From positions 86,229 through 150,228 of the forward strand of contig MTSL01000205.1 in NCBI GenBank assembly GCA_002794465.1: 64,000 bases of DNA, in the 5' to 3' direction. The DNA is from Paramicrosporidium saccamoebae. Lineage: Eukaryota > Rozellomycota. Numbering within the stretch: position 1 is the first letter of the stretch; every line of letters begins with the position of its first letter. The position numbers were made by a program, and so were the translations under genes. The notes beneath the pieces were generated by a model. It was not told the DNA's origin. It did not search any database and saw only the letters and a list, made by a program, of their open reading frames with translations. Positions 36,329 to 47,176 of the stretch are shown in pieces.

Positions 36329-37921
36329 ATGGGGAAGAAAAATCGCAGATCACAACAGCTGGCAAAGTCCACTGAATCGGCCAAGATTGTTGAGGTGAAT
36401 GTGGAAGGACCGCTTACTCTCGATGAAGCCAAGGTGATGGGCGAAGTACCGGCGGACTATCACGTTGTGGAGGACGAGGGGCTGCTTCAGAGAGCATCGC
36501 ACCTTTTTATGGGCGAAAGCAAGCATGTGGATTTGCCCGCAACACCCGATAACGCCGAAGGGCTAGCTGGCGAGTCGGATTCCAAAAAGGTGACGTTTGC
36601 CGATCCAATCCACGAGGAGCAGATGGTAGAGGGATCCAATAAGGCCAAATCTGATCATAGAAAGAGCCTCTTCGATTTCTTCCATTTGAATAAGAAAAAG
36701 AGTGACGATGACGAGAAGCCCGCAGCAGTAGAGCCTCATCCAGTTGACATTGTCGAGGCGCCAAAGCGTCAGGACGCAGGGCCCGTTAATGAGGGAATTG
36801 AGGCGGTAGAGGACAAGGTTGACGCCGCTATAGCAAGCGTTGAGGAACCTACGGGAGAGGCACCCGGGGAGTCTGTAGAAGATGCTAGCGCAGCGGCCAC
36901 GGATTCTGTAAACAATGCCAAAGAAGAGCCGGCTAAGAAGAAGAGCGTTTTCAGCAACCTTTTCCATCATAAAAAGAGGCGAGAAGAAGTAAAGCCCGAA
37001 AGTGAGGTAACAGACAAGATTGAAGAGGCTGTAGCTAATGAGGGTCCTGGAAAGGTCGAATCTCATAAAGAACCCGTGGATCCCTCCGAGGCCATTGCTA
37101 AAAGGACCGACGACGGCGTATCTCCAGAGGTTGACAAGACTGGCGCAAAGAAAAAGAGTTTCTTTGGAGGGCTTTTTGCCAAAGAAGATTCCAAGGATCT
37201 TGACGCAAACGAAGAGGTAATTGAGATGGAAGAGGCACCCAAGGCGGAAGAAATTGTGCATGAAGACGTTGCAGTCGGCACAACCGGGACACCTGAAGCG
37301 GCTGATGTGGATCGGACCGATTCTGGTGGGTGTTTTGGCTTTTTCGGGGGAGCGACGGATGCCGAAGAGGCTGAGACCCCACCAGTGGAGGAGACGGTAG
37401 AAGCCGCTACAGAAGAAGTACAGCCTGAATCTTCGACATCTACAAATAGGAGATTCCCATTCTTTGGCCGTAATTACCTGCAACCTGCTGCAAATGCCGA
37501 GGTCGTCAAAGAAGGAACGGCCCAAAAGCAAAGCTACTTTCTCCATGGAAACCGTCTTCGCCACATTAGGCTCATGTCGGATGGAGTTTTCCAGTTTGGA
37601 ACAAAGCCCAATCACTGGAAGCATGCTAAAGGAATTAAACTGACTGGAAGCATGACGGTAGACTCAAAGGATAACAAATCGAGCTTCCCAGCAGTCGTCA
37701 AAGTATGCATGCCGGGAGTTCATCCAATCGTTCTCAGCTTCAGGACCGCCAGACAACGCGATGAGTGGGCGACAGTGCTTAATGATTTTAAAAGACGTCT
37801 AAGCGCAACTGCCCCCAATGCGGACGGAGTTGTCCAGGTGCTAAAATCTAGTGTCTTTGAAGATAATGATGATGAAGCTGCTGGAACGGGACAGGTTAAG
37901 GGCGTCGCCTCGGAGAAATAA
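36329..37921 (+). CDS. Disordered protein with repeated KKKSxFxxLF motifs and a PH-like C-terminal domain
   Basis: 530 residues, single exon. Residues ~1-390 are acidic, Ala/Glu-rich and likely disordered. They are punctuated by a short motif: RKSLFDFFHLNKKK, KKKSVFSNLFHHKK, KKKSFFGGLFAKED, then variants CFGFFGG and RRFPFFGR. The C-terminal ~120 residues (YFLHGNRLRHIRL... to RQRDEWATVLNDF) look like a PH domain, with the terminal helix carrying the conserved Trp. The basic-aromatic motifs could be membrane-binding or docking motifs. No named family recognised. Confidence 0.65.
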   Translation: MGKKNRRSQQLAKSTESAKIVEVNVEGPLTLDEAKVMGEVPADYHVVEDEGLLQRASHLFMGESKHVDLPATPDNAEGLAGESDSKKVTFADPIHEEQMVEGSNKAKSDHRKSLFDFFHLNKKKSDDDEKPAAVEPHPVDIVEAPKRQDAGPVNEGIEAVEDKVDAAIASVEEPTGEAPGESVEDASAAATDSVNNAKEEPAKKKSVFSNLFHHKKRREEVKPESEVTDKIEEAVANEGPGKVESHKEPVDPSEAIAKRTDDGVSPEVDKTGAKKKSFFGGLFAKEDSKDLDANEEVIEMEEAPKAEEIVHEDVAVGTTGTPEAADVDRTDSGGCFGFFGGATDAEEAETPPVEETVEAATEEVQPESSTSTNRRFPFFGRNYLQPAANAEVVKEGTAQKQSYFLHGNRLRHIRLMSDGVFQFGTKPNHWKHAKGIKLTGSMTVDSKDNKSSFPAVVKVCMPGVHPIVLSFRTARQRDEWATVLNDFKRRLSATAPNADGVVQVLKSSVFEDNDDEAAGTGQVKGVASEK

Positions 37922-38145
37922 AACTGTATAGCCCAAATATATCAAGCGGCTCCTGTAAATAAACATCTTGATATTTGCAAGATTTGTGGTAAAGACGCCG
38001 CGCGGGTGCTTTTGATACATTAAATATTAGCTCTCTCACAGATTCATGCAGTGTTTATCTTTGATTGGCTCAAATCATGAAACTCGGAAACAGAGACCAA
38101 GGAAGCCCTTTATAGGCGTCCAGCTTACGCTGTCCAGCACAAATC
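37922..38145 (+). other. Short spacer upstream of the lectin gene
   Basis: Contains 'cctttataggcgtccagc' about 35 nt before the ATG, a possible TATA-like element that also resembles a block of dispersed repeat type 1. Confidence 0.3.
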
Positions 38146-39073
38146 ATGTTGCGCACAAATATTATGGCTGCTTTGGCAGGTTCGGCTATCGCTTTAGGGC
38201 GAAATGATCATCTAAACTATGACTGGGGACACTCTTTGTATGCGCCCTATATTTGTACACCGTCCGAGTCTGTACACTAATTCCATAGCGATTGAGGGAC
38301 GCAACAACAATTGGGACTTTGATGCACTCGTCAGCATGCATGACTTTGTGCAGCTTACACCAGAGATGTCAAACAAGGTCGGATGGGCGTTTTCCAAAAA
38401 GGTATGACTCTTCTAGTGTCTCAACTTGTAGCCATTCGAAGCAGAGAATTGGACTGTTGATTTCTTTTTTCGAATTACTGGAGCGCATCCTGCTGATGGC
38501 ATGGCCTTTTGGTTTACTGAGGAGCAGTTTGTTCCTGGAAAAGCCTTTGGATATAAGGAAAATTTCAAAGGGCTTGGCGTCTTTTTCGATGTTTTCAAAA
38601 ATCAGGCATCTCACTTTCCCCATCCGTACATTTCCGCCATGGTCGGCGATGGAATCAAAAAATTTGATCATCACACTGACGGGCAGGAATTTAGCATTGG
38701 CGGAAGCCACAAACAGATTCTGAATACCCAACAGCCAGTGCAAGCACGAATCACCTATGACCGAAATACGCTGGAAGTGATGGTCAAAATTGAAGAGAAC
38801 AATTGGGAAACTTGCTTCAAGGTTCCGGACGTGCATCTGCCAAAGACTGGCTATATTGGGTTTACTGCAGCGACAGGCGGTCTGGCTGCGCGACACGAGC
38901 TGCTGGCAGTCACCACTGCCGTGATCGAAAGAGATCCTGGCCCATATTACACACCAGAGACTGAACACTCTGCATCGATCTCACTTTCAACTCTAACATT
39001 GCTTTTTGCAGCATCTGGCCTTGCCGGAATAGGTTACTACAAATATCAGAATAGGAAGAGACACCATTTCTAA
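38146..39073 (+). CDS. L-type lectin cargo receptor (VIP36/ERGIC-53/Emp46-47 family)
   Basis: 287 residues from exons 38146-38254, 38289-38401 and 38432-39073 (introns 34 and 30 nt). A signal peptide is followed by LNYDWGHSLYAPY, then WDFDA...VQLTPE and GWAFSKKPFEAENWTVDFFFRI. The carbohydrate site shows DGMAFWF, GLGVFFDVF and an AATGGL loop. A single C-terminal transmembrane segment (STLTLLFAASGLAGIGYY) and a short basic tail ending HHF follow. It binds high-mannose glycoproteins in ER-Golgi traffic. Confidence 0.9.
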
Positions 39074-39362
39074 ATAAAAACCGTCACTACCAGAATCGAA
39101 AAATTATCGTTTGCAAGTTTTTAGTAAAGCGTCGGGAGTCTTGGTTTTGCCTTGTGTACTTTTGCCATTCCTGATCCATAAATATACGCTTCTATAAACT
39201 ACCCCCACTATAAGCTTTCGTTGCGTACCCCCCCCCTACCATACGCCTCCATGACATATCCCCCCCGCTGTACTCTCTCACAAATTTAAATAAAATTATC
39301 TCCCTTCGAGGATCGTATTTTTAAGAATAATAGTTTGCAATCTCGTTTCCGTCCCGCCTTTC
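39074..39362. other. Spacer with poly-C tracts
   Basis: C-runs of seven or more near 39228 and 39261 lie upstream of SCC2. No gene seen. Confidence 0.35.
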
Positions 39363-42300
39363 ATGCTTTCCGTGTCGGAAGATGACGACATTTTCTCAGT
39401 TGTTCTGGGATTCCACTTTGCAAGTATTGAGCCGCTACAGGATGGTAGGTTCTACCCCCTAGACTCCTAATATAAAGTCCATGAATGTGTTTTGGGAGCA
39501 CTGAATAGCCAAGCCTCTTATTTTACGTTTTCAACAGTTTCCGACTCGAATTTTCTGTCAGCTGATCATCCACAAATTGATCTAGACTCACTTATCAGCG
39601 CTGCGTCTTTTCCACATGAAATGTAAACCCGTCTGTCTGGCCTGACATTTAGTAATTGGCTATCAGATACCTGTGAATCGCATGAACCCGTCGCTATTTT
39701 ACCTCGCATGAATACGGCAGAGCCAATTGTTGGGGGAATGGTAAGTGGTACGCCTTTGACTCCAGAGAGCGAGGATTGGGATAAGAGCTCCGTTCTTAGG
39801 GATATGTCTGCGTTGAGGCCAAAGATTGTGCTACGAATTGGAAATCGGCCAGATAATTCTGTTGAGGAGAGCGAGACCCAAAGACAGGCTGTCCCCAAAG
39901 TGCGCATTAAGGTTAGCAAGAAGCAACCTGTTGCAGTTAAAGAGATTGCTCCACCTGTTGACAATACGCTCGACATTATCAATGTCCCCCTTGGTGAGGT
40001 TGGAGAGCAAGTCATATCCAAATATCTGTTGTCTCAACAGCGTCCTGAAATACCATCAAAGCTGTCTGAGAGAATCATGGACTATCTAGAGACTTTCCAG
40101 TCAATAGAAACTGTCGGGTTGGCCGCACTTTGCTTGCTGGGTGGTCGTCTTCAGGACAAAATCAAGGCCAAGCTTGCACCGAGAATTGAATCTGTTTGGG
40201 AAGTCTTGAGGTCTAGCATTCCTGTCAAAGATCAAGTGTGTCTGCTGCGCGTGGGACTGTCTGAACTTGTTGCATTCATTCAAACTGTCAAGGTTGACGA
40301 AGCGTGGCTGCTTTCTCTTTCAACTTCCTGTGTAAAATCTTTGAACAGCATGAATTTGGATCAAGATATAATAGGCTTGCTTGTTGAGCTGTTAGTTGTA
40401 TCGTCATCAAAGTCTAACGTTATCCGTGGACATGTTATTGACGAATCAATGGCTCTGGAAGATGCCAGTCTCGTGCAGTGTCTCGATATTGAAAGATTAA
40501 GCCTTCCTTGGTACGTTGCATTCCTGATTATGGATTTTACTCATCGACTTCAATGCATTCCAAGCGAGGAAGCAAAGCAAAAGCCAAAACTGTCAGCGTT
40601 TCTTGCAGCCCTTGACCAGTTCTTCTCTTCAATTGATAGTCTGACCATCAAAATGCTTGACTGGTTAGAGAAGGTTGCCAAGGGTGCCGTGCAGCTGTCA
40701 TTACTCCCCTCCTGGCTTCCTACAGTTATAATTGTCAAGCATATTTACTCGCTTGTGCTAAAGGCACTAATGTCGAAAGATTTAAAGTCTGACATACGAC
40801 TCCGGCTTCTTGATATTGGAGGTACAATCGTGGCGGCATTTAGGAAAGTCGAGACTCTTGGAATTACGGCCAGTGTTCCGCCTTACCAGGCGCTCGCCGC
40901 CTTCAGTGACTCTGTGCGCGCAGACTTTGTGAATCGCAGAATAGTGTCGGAGAGACTCTGCATGATTTTTGGGATTGGTGATTTCAAGGATCTATTGGAC
41001 AACATTGAGTACGATGCCCAGCTGGGGTGCTTCCTAAAGTCTTTCGATGTGGGCCCATCGTCAGATAAATTCCTGGGACTTTTGCTGCAAAGTCTGAATG
41101 ATCCAGGTCCGCTGATTCGCGCCCGATCTATTAAAGAGTTTCAGAGAATCATCAAACTCGATGATCCTATTGTCAAGAATGAGCACTTTATTGCTACTAT
41201 TCAGCGAAGAATTGACGATGCATCCCCCTCGGTCAGAGAGTCTGCTATCGACTTTATAGTGGCGATCCGACATTCTGATGCCAAAGATGTGATTATATTG
41301 GTGCTGGATAAATTTTCAGATTCGTCTCTTTCAGTCCGGAAGAAAGCTATCAAACTTGCTTCGGATTATCTGATCCAACATCCGGATGATGCAAATTCTG
41401 CCGACATTAAGGCAGCCTTGCTTTGCGAGTGTGTTTCTGATATCAAAGTGTCCGCTGATCTCGCATTTTCAAACACTCTAAGCAACTGGATCTCGCCAAT
41501 CATCAAGTCTCTAGAGACTGTTAAAGTCGATGGAAATACTGTAGTTTGGCGCCAGACTCTTGCTCTCTTTACAGCCGACATTGTCAAGACAATACGCAGT
41601 CCGCGGTCTGACTTGAATCTTTTCAAGGCTTTCTTTGCCAAGCTGTCATTCGATCCGATGCATGGTCCATTGTTCGTTGAAGTTTGCGAAGGAATCGTCG
41701 ATCTGTTATTTGAGACCTTGGTGAGCTCTATAGAAGAAGGAAGTACTAGTGCTACCAAGTTTATCCTGGCATCCCTAGTTACAATCATTGGAGACCGCGA
41801 TGTCGGCGTGTCAAAGCACTTTCGTCTCATTTGCTCTCTAATTCTCTCTGATGATCCTGAGACAGTTGAACATTCCTTGCTTCTAGTGCAAAGATGTCTC
41901 CAGGGCGACGACCATCTGATTTACAGGCAGGACCCAGAACTGTGTGGAAATTTATTCAAACTTGCATTTCGTGGCTCTGAAGCCATAATTCGAGGGTCGC
42001 TGATGTGTCTCTTTGACATTGCCAAGACCAGTACACAAGTAAAGAGTCAACTGGGAGCCATGTTCAACAAAATGACAAAGTTTATCGCCGCCAAGTCAAA
42101 AGTTCAGGATCCCGAAACGGTTCATTTGCTATGTCGAGGGGTCTTGGGTGCGTGCCTGATTGCCCGGATGGGCAAAGACCTGGGGTTTTCTTGGCCAATA
42201 ACAACAAATGCGGCTGTCCATCTCGTATCCCTTGTGAAGGAGAACCCCAATAGACTGGTAGACGTATTTTGCAACGTCTCCATTGCCGAACTGATTGTTG

Positions 42301-43517
42301 CAGACCCGCTCTCGTCTTTACAAGAGCCCATGCATCAAATGATTATGGATGGATTGGACAATGGGTGCGAATCATCAATATTAGCTCTTCTCAAGGGATT
42401 CCATGAAATGTTGAAAAAGGACAAACAAGCATCCCATGAATCTAGCTTTGTGGTGGACGCTGAGGCAAAACTGGACTATTCTTCGTCACTGTCAACTGTA
42501 TATCAAAACTTTTTGGTAAGCATCAGGAATACTGCCCGCATACCCAATCCCGAGGTTATTGAATCCTGTGGCCTGCTTCTAGCTTCCATGCTCCGCAGAG
42601 GCATGTCTCACCCTCATGCTCTAGTTCCGCATGTTTTGCGATTATGGCAATGTCCTTGGCCCAAGGCTGCTGCTCGCCTGCACGAAGTCTGTATAGAGGT
42701 TGTTGACCGATTTGAAGCGTATGTAAGCTCCTCTCTCTCCCAGGTGGTGAAGCTTTCGTACGAATGGGGCTCCCAAATACAGCCGGACATGAAAGGTTAC
42801 GTTTTAGACGAAGATAATCTTGCTCAGTCATATTATTCGCCACTTTATGAAGCTCTAAAGACGAAAACCAAACGATTGGACTTGATATCTGCACTGCTTC
42901 GGGAAATGGAGCACCCTGATCCCGATTTGAATTACATACAGTTTGTCTCTGAGGCGCTTGCCGAACTCTCATACAAGACAATGGATGAAGTTTCAGTTGT
43001 CATCAAAAGGCTCTCGGACATTGTAGCGTTTGATGATGATCTTCATGACGAAACTCCCAAAATTGTGAGACAACTGATCCTACTTCAGCTGAGACTTCAC
43101 ATGGGACACTGCTACCGCATCACAGAATTGTATCATCCCTAAAACCTTACTTAATTATGTAGTCAAGCGGAAGCGTTATTGTCGCAAGCAAAACGCGACA
43201 GTCCTTGCAGGCGTCTTTCTGTGACTCCGATCGTCCTTCAGGAGGTAAAGACTCTGATACACCTGCCAGTAGAGGCATTGAACAAGATGGTAATCCATTG
43301 GAAGCATCTCATTTTCTAGATTGAGCAACTTGTCACCGACTCGAAGGGCGGCGGTATGCAGCAGTCATCAGGCGCCACCACTCTACCAAAAAAGAAGCGA
43401 ACATTCGAGACAAGGTTGCTTAATAGAAGACCCAAATCTTCTATCAAGAAAAGACGCAAGACCACTAACGATAGTATGTGTGTCTCAGATCCTGAAGAAT
43501 CAGAATTGGAGGATTAA
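39363..43517 (+). CDS. SCC2: Cohesin loader SCC2 / NIPBL / Mis4
   Basis: 1342 residues from five exons: 39363-39444, 39478-39622, 39653-43129, 43163-43289, 43320-43517 (introns 33, 30, 33 and 30 nt). HEAT-repeat protein. The diagnostic pair is RARSIKEFQRII...RIDDASPSVRESAIDFI followed by FSDSSLSVRKKAIKL, as in NIPBL/Scc2. The last two exons add a conserved-looking helix and a strongly basic tail (PKKKRTFETR, KKRRK) that would serve as a nuclear signal. It loads cohesin on DNA with Scc4/Mau2. Intron 1 ends AAG, so the first exon is the least certain part. Confidence 0.82.
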
Positions 43518-44119
43518 TGGCTCCGCTGTAATATAAACCCAAACCCATAAAGTTAGATTAGGCTGTTGTCTATAACTTGGCCAACCAGGGTTGGAAGTTT
43601 CAGAATGTCTGTCATTCATTGTGAACGCTGTCCATCTATTGAGAAATAGGTATGTTTCGCAGTGAGAATGATGAGATTACTGCCGCCCCAGTCTGAACAA
43701 CACTGTAGATTGGTAGTATCACTGACTCGCTCTCTGGTTCAGTTCCCTTCTCATCTCTCAGACTTGCTCATGTCAGTGTCTGTCGGTGCCATATGCTTAT
43801 GAGGTATTAAAGGTGCATTGCAAGACGGGAATGATGACGCTAGCCATAATTCGCAGTTTCCACCATAGAGCTTGCGCTCGATGATGGCCGAATACTTCCT
43901 TGGAAGTCTGATCCGTCTTGAAATGCATTGTGACTTTTTCTCATCTCTAGATTCCTTATTAGGACAAGCCCAAAGCAGACTAGTGTAAATAAATTTGTTA
44001 ATTGTATATTTGCCCAGTTTTGTCGATAATTTTCCCATATTTGGGTGGCCGGTTGTTTGGTTAGGGAATAAAGCCTGTAAGGAGATGAATGCAGTCACAT
44101 CGGATTGCAATCAAGAGCA
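43518..44119 (+). other. Intergenic region before GDP-mannose dehydratase
   Basis: About 600 bp with no convincing gene on either strand. A minus-strand frame (43751-44110) has no recognisable features and is treated as chance. Confidence 0.45.
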
Positions 44120-45211
44120 ATGACTCCTGAAGATAGCACAACAGCCAGCTACACATTCCAAACAGACAGAAAAGTCGCACTACTCACCGGAATCACTGGA
44201 CAAGATGGATCCTATCTTACAGAGTTTCTCTTGGCAAAGGGCTATGAAGTGCATGGCATCATTCGTCGCTCCTCCTCTTTCAACACGGGCCGACTTGAGC
44301 ATCTGTACGCTGATCCTCACACCAAGCCCAAAATGTACCTTCACTATGGTGACTTGACCGACTCTTCCTGTCTCGTAAGCATTATCAGCCGAGTGAAGCC
44401 TACTGAGGTTTACAACTTGGCTGCCCAAAGCCACGTAAAAGTCTCCTTTGACATGGCTGAATACACTGGAGATGTCGACGCTTTGGGTACCCTCCGTCTT
44501 CTTGATGCCATTCGTACTTGCGGAATGTCTGACAAAGTGCGCTTCTACCAAGCGTCAACCAGTGAGCTGTACGGCAAGGTGGTTGAGACTCCTCAGAAAG
44601 AGTCCACCCCATTCTATCCCCGCTCCCCATATGGTGTGGCCAAACTCTATTCTTACTGGATCGTTGTTAACTATCGAGAGGCATACAACATGTACGCCTG
44701 CAATGGAATCCTATTCAACCACGAGTCACCTCGTCGTGGCCGCACCTTTGTTACTCGTAAGATCAGTCGGGCTGTAGCCGAGATCTCCCTCGGCCAGATC
44801 CCATGCGTTTACCTTGGAAACTTGGATTCCCGCCGTGATTGGGGCCATGCTCGTGACTACATTGAGGGAATGTGGCTTATGCTGCAACAAGATAACCCCG
44901 ACGACTATGTACTCGCCACAAATGAGTGCCACTCTGTTCGCGAATTTGTCGAAATGGCCTTTGATGTTGTGAATGTAAAGATTACCTGGGAAGGAAAGGA
45001 CGAGAAGGAAATTGGCAGAGATCAGGATGGAAATGTGCGAGTTCGTGTTGATCCTGCCTACTATCGTCCAACCGAGGTCGATCTATTGTTGGGAGACTCT
45101 ACCAAGGCCCGTAAGAAGCTGGGATGGATACCAAAGTGCTCGTTCCCTGAACTCGTTCGGGAAATGGTTCTCAGTGATATTGACTCGGCTAAGCGTCGTG
45201 ACCAGCAATAA
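44120..45211 (+). CDS. GMD: GDP-mannose 4,6-dehydratase
   Basis: 363 residues from the ATG at 44120 (an earlier in-frame start would be TTG). Extended SDR enzyme with NADP-binding [39 protein letters not shown], the catalytic STSELYGKV and [10 protein letters not shown] (Tyr-x3-Lys), and [16 protein letters not shown]. It converts GDP-mannose to GDP-4-keto-6-deoxymannose, the first step to GDP-fucose (or GDP-rhamnose/colitose). No epimerase-reductase partner is in this window. Codon choice is strongly biased to C-ending codons, as for a highly expressed gene. Confidence 0.95.
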   Translation: MTPEDSTTASYTFQTDRKVALLTGITGQDGSYLTEFLLAKGYEVHGIIRRSSSFNTGRLEHLYADPHTKPKMYLHYGDLTDSSCLVSIISRVKPTEVYNLAAQSHVKVSFDMAEYTGDVDALGTLRLLDAIRTCGMSDKVRFYQASTSELYGKVVETPQKESTPFYPRSPYGVAKLYSYWIVVNYREAYNMYACNGILFNHESPRRGRTFVTRKISRAVAEISLGQIPCVYLGNLDSRRDWGHARDYIEGMWLMLQQDNPDDYVLATNECHSVREFVEMAFDVVNVKITWEGKDEKEIGRDQDGNVRVRVDPAYYRPTEVDLLLGDSTKARKKLGWIPKCSFPELVREMVLSDIDSAKRRDQQ

Positions 45212-45413
45212 CCTTGTAATTTTGTACTTTGATTGTGTTACGTGGTAGTCATAAAAGGAATGATTAAATCTTATACTGTTGTTTAACATTGGCGGGAAAT
45301 TGTCACTCGGCGGTTGGTCAGGACAGGACAGTGGTAGTCATCCTGCCTTTCAACTTTCAACTTTCAACTCTCGACTTTCCCCGGCTTTTTCGGACTAGTC
45401 GATTTCAAGCAAA

Positions 45414-46766
45414 ATGTTGGGGGGACGGAATAACGGCACCTCAAATATGAGGACAGTGTACTCATTTCCCGAGTTGCGAAATGTTGAAATATTACAGTGC
45501 ATGGAAGACTTGCGGATCCCGCTGAGTGAAGCTGAGCTTACAAAGCCTAGCACGGCAATCGTTCAGCGAATTTTTGAATCCTTTGCGGACATTTTCATGG
45601 GAATTAGCAAGGAACAGCTCGGACAACAGCCGACATTTCAAGTGGTCGAAACTTTAGAACATCCGGACTTGCACCTTGACTCTATAAATCTAGTGGCCTT
45701 TTATCGTTTATTGCTGCGGCTGATGATTGAAGTTGGAATTGAAGACTTTTCCTTGCGAGACTTGATCAAGCCCGAAACTCCTCGTCTTAGGATAATACTC
45801 TCGGCAGTAATCAATTTTGCAAAGTTCCGAGAGGAGCAATTATCAGTGTTTGAAGAATTTTCACGACGTGGAGAGGAAGCTGTTGAGCAACGGGTGAAGC
45901 TATCCAAGCGGCACGAAGAGCTAGCTGTCAGAATTGCACATGTGAAGGCAAAACATCGAGATGAAGAGCCGGCAACTCTCCAGCTAAAAGACGAAATGGC
46001 AAACATGATTCAAATTCTCCGAGATTTAAAGAAAGAACAGACCGCCCTTTCTGCCGAATTGGATGCTTACAAGTCTCGTAAAAGCGAGGTTTCAGAAAAA
46101 ATGGCGCAGACGCAATTCCTGCTGGGGAATGTGAAGCAGGAATGTAACAAGCTGAAATCGAGAATTGTCCACAGTCCCGAAAAGCTCTTGCAAATTATAG
46201 CCGAGATGAATGCCAGCATTAATAATGAAAAGACCAACCTTTCACAGCTTGAGAAGCGTTCTCGCGAGCTCCAAATGAAGCTGGAAGCGTTGGCGCATCT
46301 TGAGCAAGAGTTGCTGCGTACTCTACAAGGAATGGAGTCCTTGAATGGAGACTTGAGAAAGAGGGATGAGTTGCTTTCTAAGGTTCGGGAAGAACGAGAT
46401 GCAATTGAGCGGCAACAGATTCTGGCCAAGGACCTCTCCATCAAGGAGACCCAAATAATCCGACAGATGAATGCTGCACAGGATAAGGTTTCTCGCCTGC
46501 AGCGATCTCAACAAGAGCGGCGTGACAATATGGGCTTGCGATTAAAGACGCTCCAAGAAGAATACCAAGTTGTTGCCGAAGACCGCAGTAGAGCAGCCAG
46601 CAAAATTGAACAGAGCGATAAGCTTGTAAAGGACTTTGAAACTCGAATGGGTGAGCTGCGCCGTAGTCATGAAACAGAAGTGGCATCGATGCGCACCGAA
46701 TGTGTTGCTCTCAAAGCCCGTGTTGTTTCATATACTAATGAGATGAAGAAGCATTTAAAGTCTTAA
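45414..46766 (+). CDS. NUF2: Kinetochore protein NUF2
   Basis: 450 residues, single exon. The N-terminal calponin-homology-like domain begins YSFPELRNVEILQCMEDLRIPLSE..ELTKPS and contains the Nuf2 core (FYRLLLRLMIEVGIEDFSLRDLIKPE, RLRIILSAVINFAKFREE). A continuous coiled coil runs from about residue 150 to the end. It forms the Ndc80 complex with Ndc80/Hec1, Spc24 and Spc25 to couple kinetochores to microtubules. Confidence 0.93.
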   Translation: MLGGRNNGTSNMRTVYSFPELRNVEILQCMEDLRIPLSEAELTKPSTAIVQRIFESFADIFMGISKEQLGQQPTFQVVETLEHPDLHLDSINLVAFYRLLLRLMIEVGIEDFSLRDLIKPETPRLRIILSAVINFAKFREEQLSVFEEFSRRGEEAVEQRVKLSKRHEELAVRIAHVKAKHRDEEPATLQLKDEMANMIQILRDLKKEQTALSAELDAYKSRKSEVSEKMAQTQFLLGNVKQECNKLKSRIVHSPEKLLQIIAEMNASINNEKTNLSQLEKRSRELQMKLEALAHLEQELLRTLQGMESLNGDLRKRDELLSKVREERDAIERQQILAKDLSIKETQIIRQMNAAQDKVSRLQRSQQERRDNMGLRLKTLQEEYQVVAEDRSRAASKIEQSDKLVKDFETRMGELRRSHETEVASMRTECVALKARVVSYTNEMKKHLKS

Positions 46767-47176
46767 AAGTAGTGAAGTTTGATAAATATTTTACTTGTGT
46801 GTGCGTGTAGGGGAGGAGGAGGGAGGGGGGTTTGAAATAGGGTAGCGGCCTATAAGGCGCCTTGAGAATATATATCGTCGACTTGCGGAGTTAAAGTAAA
46901 AGACCCTCTATTCGTATCCTGGTCTGTAGTTGTACTATCTCATATTGATGAGCGAATTGATTTTATTAAAGTGTATGGCTTCTTTATAAGCAGTCATCCT
47001 TAGTACGGCTGGAATGACTCGTGAGATTGCTATCCGCGTTGGATCTACCAATGATACACGGATGCTGTTTAACGGCCCTTTTGATGAAACCACTCGCTCT
47101 CACTCTCTCGCACTAAAGGCCCCTTTATTCTTGATCAGTATATATGCTATACTCACTCATGACTTGTAATTGTGCT
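46767..47176. other. Convergent spacer with dispersed repeat
   Basis: G-rich stretch 'gggaggaggagggagggggg' near 46810-46830, then a full type 1 repeat at 46944-47086. No gene seen. Confidence 0.45.
46944..47086 (+). repeat. Dispersed intergenic repeat type 1, copy 3
   Basis: ATTGATGAGCGAATTG, ATTAAAGTGTATGGCTTC, TTTATAAGCAGTCATCC, TTAGTACGGCTGGAA, GCTATCCGCGTTGGATC, ACCAATGATACACGGATG, CTGTTTAACGGCCC: the most complete copy in the window. Confidence 0.6.

Noticed and set aside
36563-37624. A 353-residue minus-strand open frame opposite the PH-like gene
   Set aside because: It is Leu/Phe/Cys-rich and unstructured, has no family motif and mirrors the Glu/Lys-rich codons of the plus-strand gene; antisense shadow.
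43163-43517. Separate small Lys/Arg-rich gene downstream of SCC2
   Set aside because: Two canonical micro-introns join it in phase to SCC2 and no ATG starts it independently.
43751-44110. 119-residue minus-strand frame in the SCC2-GMD spacer
   Set aside because: No motif, no splice support, composition like non-coding DNA.
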